From Elusimicrobia bacterium CG_4_9_14_3_um_filter_62_55 (GTDB lineage: Bacteria; Elusimicrobiota; Elusimicrobia; UBA1565): DNA of 64,000 nt. The position numbers and the translations under genes are program-made. The notes under the pieces are model-generated. The model searched no databases. It was not told the origin of the DNA and saw only the letters and a list, made by a program, of their open reading frames with translations. Shown here one piece after another: positions 17,688 to 26,106 of this stretch. Every line of letters begins with the position of its first letter. The stretch's first letter is position 1. The stretch is from the NCBI GenBank assembly GCA_002790095.1, contig PFUL01000007.1, positions 62,001 to 126,000 of the forward strand, read 5' to 3'.

Positions 17688-19757
17688 CTAGCTGCCCCAG
17701 CGGGACCTGTGCAGGTCGACGCGGCAGGAATCGGAAAACAGCGGAAGCATGCCCTTTATCTTCGGGATGACCGCCGCGGCGATCTCCGTGCCGGCGGCGA
17801 TAATCTCCTTGGCCCGGTGCATTTCCGTCCAGGAAAAGCGCGAGAGATCGGGGTGGATGTTGATGTGCGAGAGACCGGCGCGGGCCTTCGCGATCTCATA
17901 TTCCATCGTATAGATCGTCTGAAAAAGAACCTGCCCGACATTCGGCGCGCGCAGCGCCTGGGGCATCGTCAGGTCCTTAAGCTGGGCAAGGTCCATTCCC
18001 ATAATCGTCGCCCCCTCGGCGCGGCGGGCGCGCAGCGCGTTTTTCCGCTCGCCCGCCGGCATCGTGAGATTCACCGAAACCAGGATATCGGCGCCCATTT
18101 GACTGACCACCTTGACCGGAACCGGATCGACGAGACCTCCGTCGACCAAAAAGCGCCCCCGGTAGGGGTACGGGTTGAAGACCAGGGGAATGCCGCAGCT
18201 GGCGCGAATGGCGTCGGCCACCGGCCCGTCGTGCAGCACGACCTCTTCGCCGGTCTCGATGTCGGTGGCGACGCACCGGAACGGTCGGCGCAAATCGACG
18301 AATTCTCTTTCGCCGAAATAGGACCGGATAAAGCGCAGCAAAGTCGTCCCGGAGAAAAGTCCGGACCGCGGCAAAGTCATGTCCCAAAAGAGATTCTCGT
18401 AGACCCACGCCTTATCGACGGACACCGCGAGCGTCTCGATTTCTCCGGGGGAAACCCCGAGCGAGTAGAGGCCTCCGACCAAGGAGCCGATCGAGGTTCC
18501 GGCCACAATGTCGATGGGAACATGTTCTTTCTCGAATTCCTTAAAGATGCCGATCAGGGCGTAGCCCAGCGCGGCGCCCGTTCCCAGCGCGATGCCCACC
18601 CGCAGGTGCGAGACGCGCCGGGCGAGACTTTCCACCCCCTCCCGAGCCGCCGGAAAATCCGAGAGCGTCGCGAACGGAGAATCGCCGCGAGACACCCGCG
18701 ACGCGAGCTCCGCGGGCCAGTCGATGCGAGCCCACTCCAACCGCGACGCCAACGCGAGTTCCTTGGGCATCGTCTCGCCAAGCCAGACATCGACCAAGCG
18801 CTTCGCTTCGGGGACGTAGCCGAGCAGTTCCAACTCGGTCCGTTGAAACGCGTCGGTCGAACGCTCATCCCCGAGGAGCATCCATTGATCCGCTTCGTAC
18901 AGAATCGATTTCTCGACGTCCTGCAGCGGATGCTCAAGCGACAGCACCGCGAAATCGCAGTGATCGCGCAGCAGGTTCATCAAGAGAAAAATGCTGCGGA
19001 ACAACCGTCCCGTCAGCGCTTTCGGGTGCAAGGATAAAATGCCGATACCGGAGGGGTGCACCTGGACGAAATCCCCGAGCACCGCGGGATCGTGCAAGTC
19101 CCGGCCCCGTAAATCCTCCTCGGTGACCACGCGCGGCTCGAGGCCGAAGGCCCGGGCCAGACCCCCAAAATCCCGTCCGGTGGAGAGATCCACCAGCAAC
19201 ACCCGACCGCGAGTCTGCTCGACCAGGAAACCCGCGAACGCGGAACAGAAAAACCGTCTGGTTTCCGAAGAAACCGGGGCTAAAATAGCGATCAGCTTCG
19301 GCTGCAAGGGCAACCGAGGACCCGTGGAACGTGTTCCCTCCAGGAGACGATTCGAGAGCGTCCGGGACAACTGGAGCAGCATCGACGGGTTTTCCCGCAG
19401 CACGCTTGCGAAATCCTCTTTAGAAAGAACAAGAAATTCGCTAGTTGCTTCCAGAACGGCCGTAAACGCGCGAGGCTCCCCCGTCAGCAGCGCGAGTTCC
19501 CCGAGCGTGTCCCCCCGGCCGATATAGCCGGAAACGGAGGTGCGTCCCTGCCGTTCCGTGCGTAATTCCACATGTCCCGAGGTGATGACATAGAATGCGT
19601 CCGCCGCGTCGCCCTGATGGAACAAAGTCCCCCGACGGGGGAGGGAAAGCGGCTTCAATAACGCGGCCACTTGCTCGAGGTCCTCGTTGGCGAGGTCCTT
19701 AAAGAGCGTGATTCGCTTAAGAAAGGGCTTCCAGGATTGAATTTCTTCCGGTGTCAT
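17688..19757 (-). CDS. Cyclic-nucleotide-binding, patatin-like phospholipase with a degenerate ParA/MinD-like middle domain
   Basis: The 689-residue protein has three parts. Residues ~10-125 are a cNMP-binding fold (FHQGDAADAFYVITSGHVELR, GELALLTGEPRAFT). Residues ~150-400 resemble a SIMIBI-type NTPase with a lost Walker A motif: LIAILAPVSSETRRF replaces a P-loop, followed by RVLLVDLST and FAVLSLEHPL. Residues ~400-650 are patatin, with GIALGTGAALGYALIG at the oxyanion site, the nucleophile Ser in GTSIGS and the catalytic Asp in VDGGLVDPVPV. The layout recalls bacterial neuropathy-target-esterase homologues. It probably hydrolyses membrane phospholipid under control of the N-terminal sensor. 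It stands alone between fbaB and a NUDIX gene. Confidence 0.88.
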   Translation of the reverse strand: MTPEEIQSWKPFLKRITLFKDLANEDLEQVAALLKPLSLPRRGTLFHQGDAADAFYVITSGHVELRTERQGRTSVSGYIGRGDTLGELALLTGEPRAFTAVLEATSEFLVLSKEDFASVLRENPSMLLQLSRTLSNRLLEGTRSTGPRLPLQPKLIAILAPVSSETRRFFCSAFAGFLVEQTRGRVLLVDLSTGRDFGGLARAFGLEPRVVTEEDLRGRDLHDPAVLGDFVQVHPSGIGILSLHPKALTGRLFRSIFLLMNLLRDHCDFAVLSLEHPLQDVEKSILYEADQWMLLGDERSTDAFQRTELELLGYVPEAKRLVDVWLGETMPKELALASRLEWARIDWPAELASRVSRGDSPFATLSDFPAAREGVESLARRVSHLRVGIALGTGAALGYALIGIFKEFEKEHVPIDIVAGTSIGSLVGGLYSLGVSPGEIETLAVSVDKAWVYENLFWDMTLPRSGLFSGTTLLRFIRSYFGEREFVDLRRPFRCVATDIETGEEVVLHDGPVADAIRASCGIPLVFNPYPYRGRFLVDGGLVDPVPVKVVSQMGADILVSVNLTMPAGERKNALRARRAEGATIMGMDLAQLKDLTMPQALRAPNVGQVLFQTIYTMEYEIAKARAGLSHINIHPDLSRFSWTEMHRAKEIIAAGTEIAAAVIPKIKGMLPLFSDSCRVDLHRSRWGS

Positions 19758-19799
19758 CGGTGCCCGTTCCGACGGAAATTGATATACTTTTGAACGGCG

Positions 19800-20345
19800 T
19801 TAGCGTCTTTTGTCGGCGCAGGCAAGCAGCGCGATCACGGTTTTCGCGTCACGGATACGGCCCGAAAAAACCCAGTCAAGCGCTTGCCGAAACGGAACCG
19901 ACATCGCCGCGATGAATTCGTCTTCATCGGGGCTTTCGGTTCCAGGTTTGAGACCCTCGGCTTGGTAGATGTACATCGATTCGTTGGAGAAAGCGGGCGC
20001 GGGCCAAAAGGTCAGCAAGCGACGGACGACGCGAGCCGTATAGCCCGTCTCCTCGCGGAGTTCGCGGCGGGCGCATGGGAGAGGCTTCTCGCCGGGGTCG
20101 AGCTTTCCGGCCGGGATTTCGTAGGTGGTTTCGCCCACGGGATACCGGTATTGGCGTACGAGAACGATGGTTTTAGGATCGAGGAACGCAACGACGCAAA
20201 CGGCACCGGGGTGATCGACAAATTCACGGGTAGCCGTTTTCCCGTTCGGCAGAAGAACGGTGTCGACATTGAAATTGATCGCGCGACCCTTGTGGATAAC
20301 ACGCTTACGAATGGATTTTTCGAAAAAAGAGTCTTTGCGCGGCAC
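19800..20345 (-). CDS. NUDIX hydrolase, ADP-ribose pyrophosphatase type
   Basis: A 181-residue protein with a complete NUDIX box: after GETTYEIPAGKLDPGEKP comes the core REx2EExG as RRELREETGY. The upstream segment FNVDTVLLPNGKTATREFVDHPGAV and VVAFLDPKTIVLVRQYRYPVG are typical of the ADP-ribose pyrophosphatase branch. The likely activity is hydrolysis of ADP-ribose or another nucleoside diphosphate derivative. I start it at GTG 20345 because upstream frame would run into the divergent dnaE gene and because a good promoter ends six bases before this codon, implying a leaderless message. Confidence 0.9.
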   Translation of the reverse strand: MPRKDSFFEKSIRKRVIHKGRAINFNVDTVLLPNGKTATREFVDHPGAVCVVAFLDPKTIVLVRQYRYPVGETTYEIPAGKLDPGEKPLPCARRELREETGYTARVVRRLLTFWPAPAFSNESMYIYQAEGLKPGTESPDEDEFIAAMSVPFRQALDWVFSGRIRDAKTVIALLACADKRR

Positions 20346-20351
20346 GCCCGC

Positions 20352-20380
20352 ATTATAGCCGAATAGCCCCCCCCCTCTCA
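20352..20380 (-). promoter_or_regulatory. Sigma70-type promoter of the NUDIX gene
   Basis: On the minus strand TTGAGA (20375-20380) and a perfect TATAAT (20352-20357) are spaced by 17 bp. The GTG start at 20345 follows the -10 box after six bases, so the transcript probably starts at or next to the start codon. The promoter lies between the divergent NUDIX and dnaE genes. Confidence 0.7.
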
Positions 20381-20385
20381 ACGAC

Positions 20386-23300
20386 ATGGGTTCCAAACAG
20401 GATTTCGTCCACCTCCACAACCACAGCGAATACTCACTGCTGGACGGAACGACGCGCTGGTCGGACCACAGCGGGAAAGCGCCCTCGGAACTGCTGCAGC
20501 GCCTGGCCGCCGACGGCGCCCGCGCGATTGCCTGCACCGATCACGGAAATCTTTACGGCGCCATCGAATTCTACGACCGCTGCCGCAAGGTCGGCATCAA
20601 ACCCATCATCGGCTGCGAAATGTACCTGGCCAAGAACAGCCGCTTCGACCGGAAAGGCTCCCAGCGCGATAATTGCCACCTCACGGTGCTTGCCCGCAAT
20701 TTCGAAGGGTATCAAAACCTGATGGCGCTCTCGTCGAAGGGGTTCCTCGAAGGGTATTACTATGACCCGCGCATCGATAAGGAGATCCTGGCACAGCACT
20801 CGAAGGGCTTGATCGTCCTTTCCGGCTGCCTCAAGTCGGAGCTCAATCAGAAGATCACCGAAGGCGACCTCAAGGGCGCGACCGCGCTTGCGATGCAATA
20901 CCGCGACATCCTCGAACCCGGCCAATTCTTCCTGGAAATCATGGATCACGGCCTCGATAAGCAGCGCCAGGCGCTGAAGGCCCTGCTCGAAATCCATCAA
21001 AAAACGAAAATTCCCCTCGTTGCGACAAACGACTGTCATTATGTCGGCAAGGACGACTACATCGCGCACGACGCCCGCGTCTGCATCTCGACGGGGAAAA
21101 AAATCGCCGAGACTAACCGACTGCGCTTCGAAAGCCACGAGTTCTATTACAAGAGCGCGGCCGAGATGATGAAGATTTTCCATTTCGCCCCGGAGGCGGT
21201 GACTGCGACCGTAGACATCGCCGAACGCTGCAGCCTCGATATCCCTATGGGAACCTCGATCCTTCCGACCTTTCCGCTTCCGGAAGGCTATACCCAGGAC
21301 AGCTATCTCGAAAAGCTGTGCCGGAAAGGCCTCGCAGCGATAGGCAAGAACGAATCGACGGTTTACCTGGACCGCCTCCAGTACGAACTGGGCATCATCA
21401 AGCGGATGGGGTATTCCGGATACTTTCTCATCGTCTGGGACTTCATCCTCTGGGCGAAAAAGAACTCTATCCCCGTCGGTCCGGGCCGCGGGTCCGGAGC
21501 CGGCGCGCTGGTCTGCTTCACGCTCGGCATCACCGCGGTGGACCCGATCGTCCACGATCTGCTTTTTGAGCGATTTTTAAACCCGGACCGCGTGTCGATG
21601 CCCGACCTCGACATCGATTTCTCCGACGAAGGCCGCGGGCGCGTCATCGAATACGTCCGCGATAAGTACGGACACGATAACGTCGCGCAAATCATCACCT
21701 TCGGCTCGCTGAAGGCGCGTCTCGCCATCCGCGACGTCGGCCGCGTCATGGACGTTCCGCTTTCGGAGGTGGACAAACTCGCGAAGCTGATCCCGCTTGG
21801 GAACACGATTCACCAGGCGATGGAATCGGTTCCCGAATTGAGGCAGGCCTCCGCCGATCCTCAGACGAAAAAACTGCTCGACCTCGCGAAGAAACTCGAG
21901 GGACTCAAACGGCACACGGGCGTGCATGCGGCAGGAATCGTGATCACGAAGGAAGCCGTCGTGAAGTACGCGCCGCTGGCCAAGCAAACCAATTCCGATG
22001 TGATCACGACGCAGTACGACGGCGACTGGCTCCCGGAGTTGGGACTCCTGAAGATGGACTTTTTGGGGCTGCGAAACCTGACGATCATCGACGACGCCGT
22101 CAAGCTGATCCGCGCGCGCCACGAACCGGGCTTCGACCTAGCGGCTATCCCCGGGGACGATCCAAAATCCTTCGCGCTGCTGCAGTCCGGGAAAGCGCTC
22201 GGCGTCTTTCAGCTCGATTCCGAAGGAATGCGCGAACTGCTGCGGCGACTGAAGCCGACCTCGTTTGAAGACATCAGCGCGTGCATCGCGCTCTACCGTC
22301 CCGGCCCGATGTCGAGCGGCATGCTCGATCTGTTCGTAGAGCGCAAGCACGGCAAGAAGGTCCGCTACGATCACCCGCTGCTTGCGCCGATCATGAAGGA
22401 CACCTACGGCTGCATGGTCTACCAAGAGCAGGTGATGGAGATCTCTAAGAAACTCGCCGGGTTCACGCCCAGCGAGGCCGACGTCCTGCGCAAGGCGATG
22501 GGCAAGAAGGTGCCCGAGGTCATGGAGAAGCTGCGCTCGCAATTTGTCGAGGGCTGCCGCAAAAACTCCATCCCGGAAAAGCTCGCGACGAAGATCTACG
22601 ACCAAATCCTCAAGTTCGGAGGCTACGGCTTCAACAAATCCCACACCGTCGCCTACGGAACGTTGTCGTACCAGACCGCGTATCTAAAGGCGAACTACCC
22701 GGTCGAATACTACACGGCGCTTTTGACCTCCGAGATCGGCAAAAGCGCCATCGATGTAGAAGGCAAGGAAAACAAGCTCGTCACCTACCTCGAAGACGCG
22801 AAAGCCGCCGGCTACACGTTGATGGGACCCGACGTCAACAAATCCGCCGAAAAGTTTTCAATCGAAGACGCGAAGGACGGTCCCGTTATCCGCTTCGGCT
22901 TGACGGCGGTCAAAAGCGTCGGACACGGCGCGGCGGAATCGATCGTTCAAACGCGGGAGGCGGACGGAATTTTTAAATCTCTGGATGATTTCTGCCGCCG
23001 CGTCGACCTGAAGTCGGCGAATCGCAAATGCCTCGAATCGCTGATCATGGCCGGAGGGATGGATTCGCTGATGGCGGGGCTGAGCATCGAGGAAGCGCGC
23101 GCGCGGCTCACGGCCTCGCTCGACGCGACGGTGGGCCGGCAGTCGCGCATCAAAGAGGACTTAGCGCGCGGACAAGGACTTCTGTTCGGAAGCGATTTGC
23201 CCGTGGCCCGAGCGCCGGGAGGGGACGAATCTCTGGAAAAAATCGCTCCCTGGCACGAGCGCGATCTTCTCAAGAACGAACGCTCGGTGCTCGGATTTTA

Positions 23301-23928
23301 TCTGTCCGGTCACCCCCTTGTTCGCTACAAAGACATCATGAGCTGCGTCTCGACGCATCCGATCGAGGCGCTTGCCGCGCTGGGCGACGACGCCCCGAAG
23401 CAGATTCGGATCGCCGGGATGATCGCGTCCGTCAAGAAAATCATCACCCGCAAGGGCGACCCGATGGCCCGCGGCGTTCTCGAGGATCTCACCGGGGAGA
23501 TCACGATGCTCGTCTTCCCAAAAGCCTACGCGACGGGCCTGGGGAAGCAAATGACCTCCAACGCGATTGTCGCGGTGACGGGACGGATCTCGTTTCCGAC
23601 TAATTTCCGCGCGGAGGACGATGAGAGGGCGGCCCCGGAACTGATCGTCGAAGAGATCATGCCCATCGACATGGCGATCAACCGCTACGCGCGCGCTTTG
23701 ACCCTTAATTTTTCGACGGTCGGTCTCGAAGAAAACCTTCTGGTCGACCTCAAGCGCGTTCTGCGCAAACATCCGGGCCGCATCCCCGTTTACATTAAAC
23801 TCGACACGCCGACGCACGGCCAAACGCTCGTTGAGACGGAGGAGCGCGTCTTCCTCAAAGACGGGCTGTTCGACCAGCTTGGTAAAATCTTAGGAGAGAA
23901 AGCATGGAAGATCGAAAGCGTATCCTAG
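20386..23928 (+). CDS. dnaE: DNA polymerase III alpha subunit
   Basis: The 1180-residue protein is a standard-length DnaE replicative polymerase. The N-terminal PHP domain begins with FVHLHNHSEYSLLDG. The polymerase palm has GPGRGSGAGALVCF and the catalytic Asp pair in PDLDIDF. The fingers follow with DVGRVMDVPLSEVDKL, GVFQLDSEGMR and the segment GYGFNKSHTVAYG. The C-terminal third has a helix-hairpin-helix-like region and an OB fold (IRIAGMIASVKKI). The extra Arg/Lys-rich residues seen in PolC are absent. The start has no clear Shine-Dalgarno sequence. The 3' end overlaps a response-regulator gene by 25 bp. Confidence 0.97.
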   Translation: MGSKQDFVHLHNHSEYSLLDGTTRWSDHSGKAPSELLQRLAADGARAIACTDHGNLYGAIEFYDRCRKVGIKPIIGCEMYLAKNSRFDRKGSQRDNCHLTVLARNFEGYQNLMALSSKGFLEGYYYDPRIDKEILAQHSKGLIVLSGCLKSELNQKITEGDLKGATALAMQYRDILEPGQFFLEIMDHGLDKQRQALKALLEIHQKTKIPLVATNDCHYVGKDDYIAHDARVCISTGKKIAETNRLRFESHEFYYKSAAEMMKIFHFAPEAVTATVDIAERCSLDIPMGTSILPTFPLPEGYTQDSYLEKLCRKGLAAIGKNESTVYLDRLQYELGIIKRMGYSGYFLIVWDFILWAKKNSIPVGPGRGSGAGALVCFTLGITAVDPIVHDLLFERFLNPDRVSMPDLDIDFSDEGRGRVIEYVRDKYGHDNVAQIITFGSLKARLAIRDVGRVMDVPLSEVDKLAKLIPLGNTIHQAMESVPELRQASADPQTKKLLDLAKKLEGLKRHTGVHAAGIVITKEAVVKYAPLAKQTNSDVITTQYDGDWLPELGLLKMDFLGLRNLTIIDDAVKLIRARHEPGFDLAAIPGDDPKSFALLQSGKALGVFQLDSEGMRELLRRLKPTSFEDISACIALYRPGPMSSGMLDLFVERKHGKKVRYDHPLLAPIMKDTYGCMVYQEQVMEISKKLAGFTPSEADVLRKAMGKKVPEVMEKLRSQFVEGCRKNSIPEKLATKIYDQILKFGGYGFNKSHTVAYGTLSYQTAYLKANYPVEYYTALLTSEIGKSAIDVEGKENKLVTYLEDAKAAGYTLMGPDVNKSAEKFSIEDAKDGPVIRFGLTAVKSVGHGAAESIVQTREADGIFKSLDDFCRRVDLKSANRKCLESLIMAGGMDSLMAGLSIEEARARLTASLDATVGRQSRIKEDLARGQGLLFGSDLPVARAPGGDESLEKIAPWHERDLLKNERSVLGFYLSGHPLVRYKDIMSCVSTHPIEALAALGDDAPKQIRIAGMIASVKKIITRKGDPMARGVLEDLTGEITMLVFPKAYATGLGKQMTSNAIVAVTGRISFPTNFRAEDDERAAPELIVEEIMPIDMAINRYARALTLNFSTVGLEENLLVDLKRVLRKHPGRIPVYIKLDTPTHGQTLVETEERVFLKDGLFDQLGKILGEKAWKIESVS

Positions 23929-24281
23929 TCGCCGACGACGATCCGGACCTTCTCGAGCTCCTCAAAATGGATCTCGGGTTTCAAGGCTACGAGGTCCTCG
24001 CGGCGCAAAACGGGAAAGAAGCTTTGGAGCTGGCGACGAAGGAGAAGGTGGATCTCGTCCTACTGGACGTGATGATGCCCTACATCGACGGCTATCACGT
24101 CGCGTCGGAACTCTCGGCGAAAATGGGGAGCAAGGTTCCCAAGATCGTGATCATGACCAGCCGGGACACCGTCCGGGAAAAGGGCATCGCGATGATGAGC
24201 GGGGCCATTTCTGTTTTGCAGAAGCCCTTCGAAATGAAAGCGCTGCACGACAAGATTGAGGAAATTCTTGAAAAGCCTTAA
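23904..24281 (+). CDS. Single-domain response regulator (CheY-like receiver)
   Basis: The 125-residue protein is a receiver domain alone. The acidic pocket is Asp11-Asp13, the phospho-acceptor Asp55 lies in LLDVMMPYIDG, the switch Thr85 in VIMTS, and Lys107 in QKPF. No output domain is attached, so it must act through protein contacts. It begins inside the end of dnaE (25-bp overlap) after GGAGA and is followed by a HEAT gene. No kinase is adjacent; the orphan GAF/PAS kinase at 10261 is a conceivable partner, without evidence. Confidence 0.95.
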   Translation: MEDRKRILVADDDPDLLELLKMDLGFQGYEVLAAQNGKEALELATKEKVDLVLLDVMMPYIDGYHVASELSAKMGSKVPKIVIMTSRDTVREKGIAMMSGAISVLQKPFEMKALHDKIEEILEKP

Positions 24282-24303
24282 AAACAAAAAGTATCCTCGC
24301 GTT

Positions 24304-25281
24304 ATGCGCATGCCGATCGCCGTCCTGACGCTGACTTTAGCCGCGCTCTGTAAAACGGCCTTCATCCGTGCTGCCGCTCAGGAGACGCCCCCATCGGCGA
24401 CTCCCGTTCGAACCCCGCTCGAAACCGCCCTGGAAGATCTCGCAAGCTCCACCGCGTCGGTCCGGCGGCAGGGGATTTACGCGCTCGGGAACCTTCGCGA
24501 CCCCGGCGCCGTCGTGAAGCTGATCGAAACCCTGAAGGACCCGGACTCGTTCGTGCGCGCCTCAGCCGTGGATGTGCTGGGAAGCCTGCGCGCGACACAG
24601 GCCGCGGAGGCAATCGCGAAGCTTCTCCAGACGGATCCGGAGGCCCAGGTTCGTCAGCAAGCCGCCGTCTCCCTTTCCTTCGCCTGGTCCGACGCGGCCG
24701 CGAAGCCGTTGCTCGAGGCGCTGGACGACGAGAGCCCAGGCGTTCGCTACGCCGCGACGCGCACGCTCGGAGCGGCACGCGTCCAAGCAGCGGTCAAACG
24801 CCTCAACGCGCTCCTGAGCGAGGATCCCGACCCCGCCATGCGGCGCACCGCCTCGGGCGCGCTCCAACAATTCCGGGACCCGTCTTCGCTGGAACCGTTC
24901 ATCAATGCCCTGAAAGATTCGGACGCGCTTGTCCGGCGCGAAGCGGCCAAAGCCTTGGCCTATCACGCGAACGACGCCTCGATCGCCGCGCTCCGGGGGG
25001 CGCTCAAGGATTCCGACCCCTTCGTGCCTCTGCAGGCGATCGAGTCCCTCGCCCGGCTCGGGGCCGCGGGTCCGGAGGAGGAGGCCCTGCTGCTTGAGAA
25101 ACTCGAAAACAAGGATGTCCGCATCCGCAGCGTCTCGGCGAACGCCCTCGGGAGAATCGCCTCCAAGAATTCTTTGACCGCGGTGAAAAAGGCCGCTGAA
25201 ACGGAAAAGCACGAGGGCGTTCTACGTTCGCTTAAATTCGCGATCGACCGCATCGAAGCTATGGAGAAACGCAAGAAATGA
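24304..25281 (+). CDS. Secreted HEAT-repeat protein
   Basis: A 325-residue protein with a signal peptide (PIAVLTLTLAALCKTAFI) and about seven HEAT / PBS-lyase-like repeats. Examples are VRRQGIYALGNLRDPGAVV, VRASAVDVLGSLRATQAAE, VRYAATRTLGAARVQAAV and VRREAAKALAYHANDASIA. Spacing is close to 31-33 residues per repeat. I start it at ATG 24304 rather than 24256 because the longer form would overlap the receiver gene and hide the signal peptide. It overlaps the following barrel gene as ATGA, so both are probably made together and act in the envelope. Confidence 0.87.
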   Translation: MRMPIAVLTLTLAALCKTAFIRAAAQETPPSATPVRTPLETALEDLASSTASVRRQGIYALGNLRDPGAVVKLIETLKDPDSFVRASAVDVLGSLRATQAAEAIAKLLQTDPEAQVRQQAAVSLSFAWSDAAAKPLLEALDDESPGVRYAATRTLGAARVQAAVKRLNALLSEDPDPAMRRTASGALQQFRDPSSLEPFINALKDSDALVRREAAKALAYHANDASIAALRGALKDSDPFVPLQAIESLARLGAAGPEEEALLLEKLENKDVRIRSVSANALGRIASKNSLTAVKKAAETEKHEGVLRSLKFAIDRIEAMEKRKK

Positions 25282-26072
25282 AGATCGCATTCGCCTTGCT
25301 CGTCGCCCTGATCGCCGCGCCCCGCCCCGCCCTCGCGCAATTCAATCCGGACCGGGGGAGCCCCGTGGAAGGCGCTCCTTCTCCAGGTCTTGAGGATTCG
25401 AGCCCCGGCGGCCTGCTGCTGCCCGACACCGACTTGATCGACCTGCCCTCGGCGGCCGTTCTCGACCTAGGGGGCTTCGCCAACCGCTCGCGCTTTTTCT
25501 CCTCCGGGGGCTTCGTCGATTGGCTCGGCTTCGGCGTCTACCCTCGGGTGAATCTCGGAGTTTCCTTCAATGTCGAGCGCCTCGTCGGCAACGACTCTCC
25601 CGTCCAGTTGACGCGCCCGGAGCTCCAGCTCAAAATGCGCTTCTTCGACGGGGATCGGTACATCCCCGCCTTCGCGTTCGGATTCGACGGGCAGGGCTGG
25701 CTCTACAACCGGCCCGACAAGCGCTACAACCACAAACAGCGCGGCGTTTATTTCGTCGGCACCCAGGAAATAGGAATCCCCGGTCTGCAAGCGCACGCCG
25801 GCATGAACGTCTCCGATTTCGACTCCAACTCGCTCTTCGGGATGATCGGCGTGAGTCTCAACCTGCGCGACAAGCTCAAGCTCATGACCGAATGGGACGC
25901 GATCAACAACGTCAGCGACAGCCGCTTCAACGCCGGTCTTCGCTTTTACCTGACGCCGTACTTTAATTTCGACGTCGCGGTCCGCGCGATCGGACACGGC
26001 GGAACCTTTTCCAACGGGCAGCCGCGGGAGCCCGAACGAGTCGTTCAATTCAAGTACGTGGGGAATTTCTAG
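25278..26072 (+). CDS. Putative outer-membrane beta-barrel protein
   Basis: A 264-residue exported protein: signal peptide FALLVALIAAPRPALAQ, a Pro/Gly/Ser-rich linker, then alternating amphipathic strands such as GFVDWLGFGVYPRVNLGVSF, PELQLKMRFFDGD, LFGMIGVSLNLRDKLKLM and FNAGLRFYLTPYFNFDVAV. The chain ends with an aromatic residue (KYVGNF), the usual outer-membrane sorting signature. The pattern resembles YjbH/exopolysaccharide-type barrels. Function is unknown. It follows a HEAT gene with a 4-nt overlap and is separated from the phosphofructokinase gene by a 16-bp palindrome. Confidence 0.75.
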   Translation: MKIAFALLVALIAAPRPALAQFNPDRGSPVEGAPSPGLEDSSPGGLLLPDTDLIDLPSAAVLDLGGFANRSRFFSSGGFVDWLGFGVYPRVNLGVSFNVERLVGNDSPVQLTRPELQLKMRFFDGDRYIPAFAFGFDGQGWLYNRPDKRYNHKQRGVYFVGTQEIGIPGLQAHAGMNVSDFDSNSLFGMIGVSLNLRDKLKLMTEWDAINNVSDSRFNAGLRFYLTPYFNFDVAVRAIGHGGTFSNGQPREPERVVQFKYVGNF

Positions 26073-26075
26073 GAA

Positions 26076-26091
26076 GACGGCCCGGGCCGTC
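26076..26091. promoter_or_regulatory. Perfect 16-bp palindrome before the phosphofructokinase ribosome-binding site
   Basis: GACGGCCCGGGCCGTC is perfectly self-complementary and sits 3 bp after the barrel-gene stop and directly before the GGAGG of the next gene. It could be a weak terminator or attenuator stem, or a protein-binding site. No U-tract follows, so a classic terminator is unlikely. Confidence 0.5.
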
Positions 26092-26106
26092 CGGAGGCAT
26101 TGTTTT

